Assembly: GCA_031552405.1 (NCBI GenBank)
Contig: JAVBMN010000004.1
Location: forward strand, 1-54,292
Reading direction: 5' to 3'
Source of the DNA: UBA1794 sp031552405
Lineage (GTDB): Bacteria > Bacteroidota > Bacteroidia > Bacteroidales > Bacteroidaceae
Length of the DNA stretch: 54,292 bases
In this document: in pieces, positions 54,062 to 54,292 of the stretch
How the letters are laid out: each line of letters starts with the position of its first letter
Position numbering within the stretch: the stretch's first letter is position 1
Translations under genes and position numbers: made by a program
The notes under the pieces: model-generated
What the model saw: only the letters and a program-made list of their open reading frames with translations
The model's database searches: none
What the model was told of the DNA's origin: nothing

Positions 54062-54292
54062 AGTAAAGCCCAGCACATAAGATTTGTCAGTCGGCGCCCC
54101 CGACAGGCAAGTTGAGCCCCACGACAGGCGAGTCCGGGGGCGCCGCCGGGCCGCCCCCCTGGCCGGCGGGGGGGCGCCCCCCGACCCGCACGTCGTGGGG
54201 CTCAACTTGCCTGTGGGGGGCGCCGACTGACAAATCTTATGTGCTGGGCTTTACTTTATTCCACCACTATTTTGAAGCTGCGTACGCTTTCA
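54025..54292. repeat. 268-bp inverted duplication with GC-rich centre (likely artefact)
   Basis: Bases 54025 onward are mirrored by the complement of 54292 backward, with the axis at about 54158. The outer 76 bp of each arm match perfectly, including the last codons and stop of the DUF4465 gene. Mismatches then appear and increase toward the centre. The core (about 54093-54224) is very rich in G and C, unlike the rest of the window, and contains a nested GGCGCCCCCG/CGGGGGCGCC hairpin. This is most like a fold-back at a contig end. Confidence 0.85.

Noticed and set aside
53699..54205. Minus-strand ORF of 168 codons across the window end
   Set aside because: It runs through the artificial GC-rich fold-back and antisense to the DUF4465 gene; it has no promoter or recognisable protein.

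Overview
The window reads as a Bacteroidales chromosome segment, probably Bacteroides or a close relative. Genes lack strong Shine-Dalgarno sites and many start just downstream of TAnnTTTG -7 elements, several with TTTG-like -33 elements about 20 bp further up. The gene content also fits: a GldB-like lipoprotein, secreted proteins with C-terminal sorting-like domains, a DUF4465 protein, two cobalamin riboswitches and Bacteroidetes-type tyrosine recombinases. No rRNA, tRNA or CRISPR array was found.

Region 1 (1-12,960) is accessory DNA. An IS21-family element (istA/istB, tandem terminal repeats) has cut into a gene of which only a C-terminal tail remains. Next come a GIY-YIG-like protein, an S24/LexA-like repressor with a possible small divergent gene, a membrane protein, a lipoprotein and a secreted SH3/DUF3761 protein. 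A compact three-gene unit follows: an AlaX-like tRNA-editing protein, a radical SAM/SPASM enzyme and a Cys-rich membrane protein of unknown function. Two related tyrosine recombinases, transcribed divergently from a repeat-rich 346-bp spacer, and a small gene pair ending in DUF2442 close the region.

Region 2 (13,019-33,799) looks like stable chromosome. It has a leftward dipeptidyl-peptidase gene followed by a tripartite ABC efflux operon (ATPase, two MacB-like permeases, HlyD adaptor, TolC), a YhcC-type radical SAM protein, a DUF418 membrane protein, a flavodiiron protein, an MFS transporter and a secreted unknown. The anaerobic ribonucleotide reductase genes nrdD-nrdG sit behind a cobalamin riboswitch. 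An M48 peptidase and a SWIM/SNF2 helicase follow.

Region 3 (33,939-54,061) contains DoxX, a MITE-like repeat of about 370 bp, superoxide dismutase, DUF1622, a Pit phosphate transporter with its DUF47 partner, two divergent large secreted proteins (one a GH30 glycosidase), an OadA-like carboxyltransferase without a biotinylation site, an outer-membrane barrel, an RsmI-like methyltransferase, GldB, FabI, an Mpv17-like protein, a PHP phosphatase and an ABC-F ATPase. The last gene is a DUF4465 protein behind a second cobalamin riboswitch.

The final 268 bp form an inverted duplication with a very GC-rich centre. It copies the end of the last gene in reverse and is most simply an assembly or sequencing fold-back at a contig end. 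The best candidate for an undescribed system is the AlaX / radical SAM-SPASM / Cys-rich membrane protein unit at 6,464-9,343.
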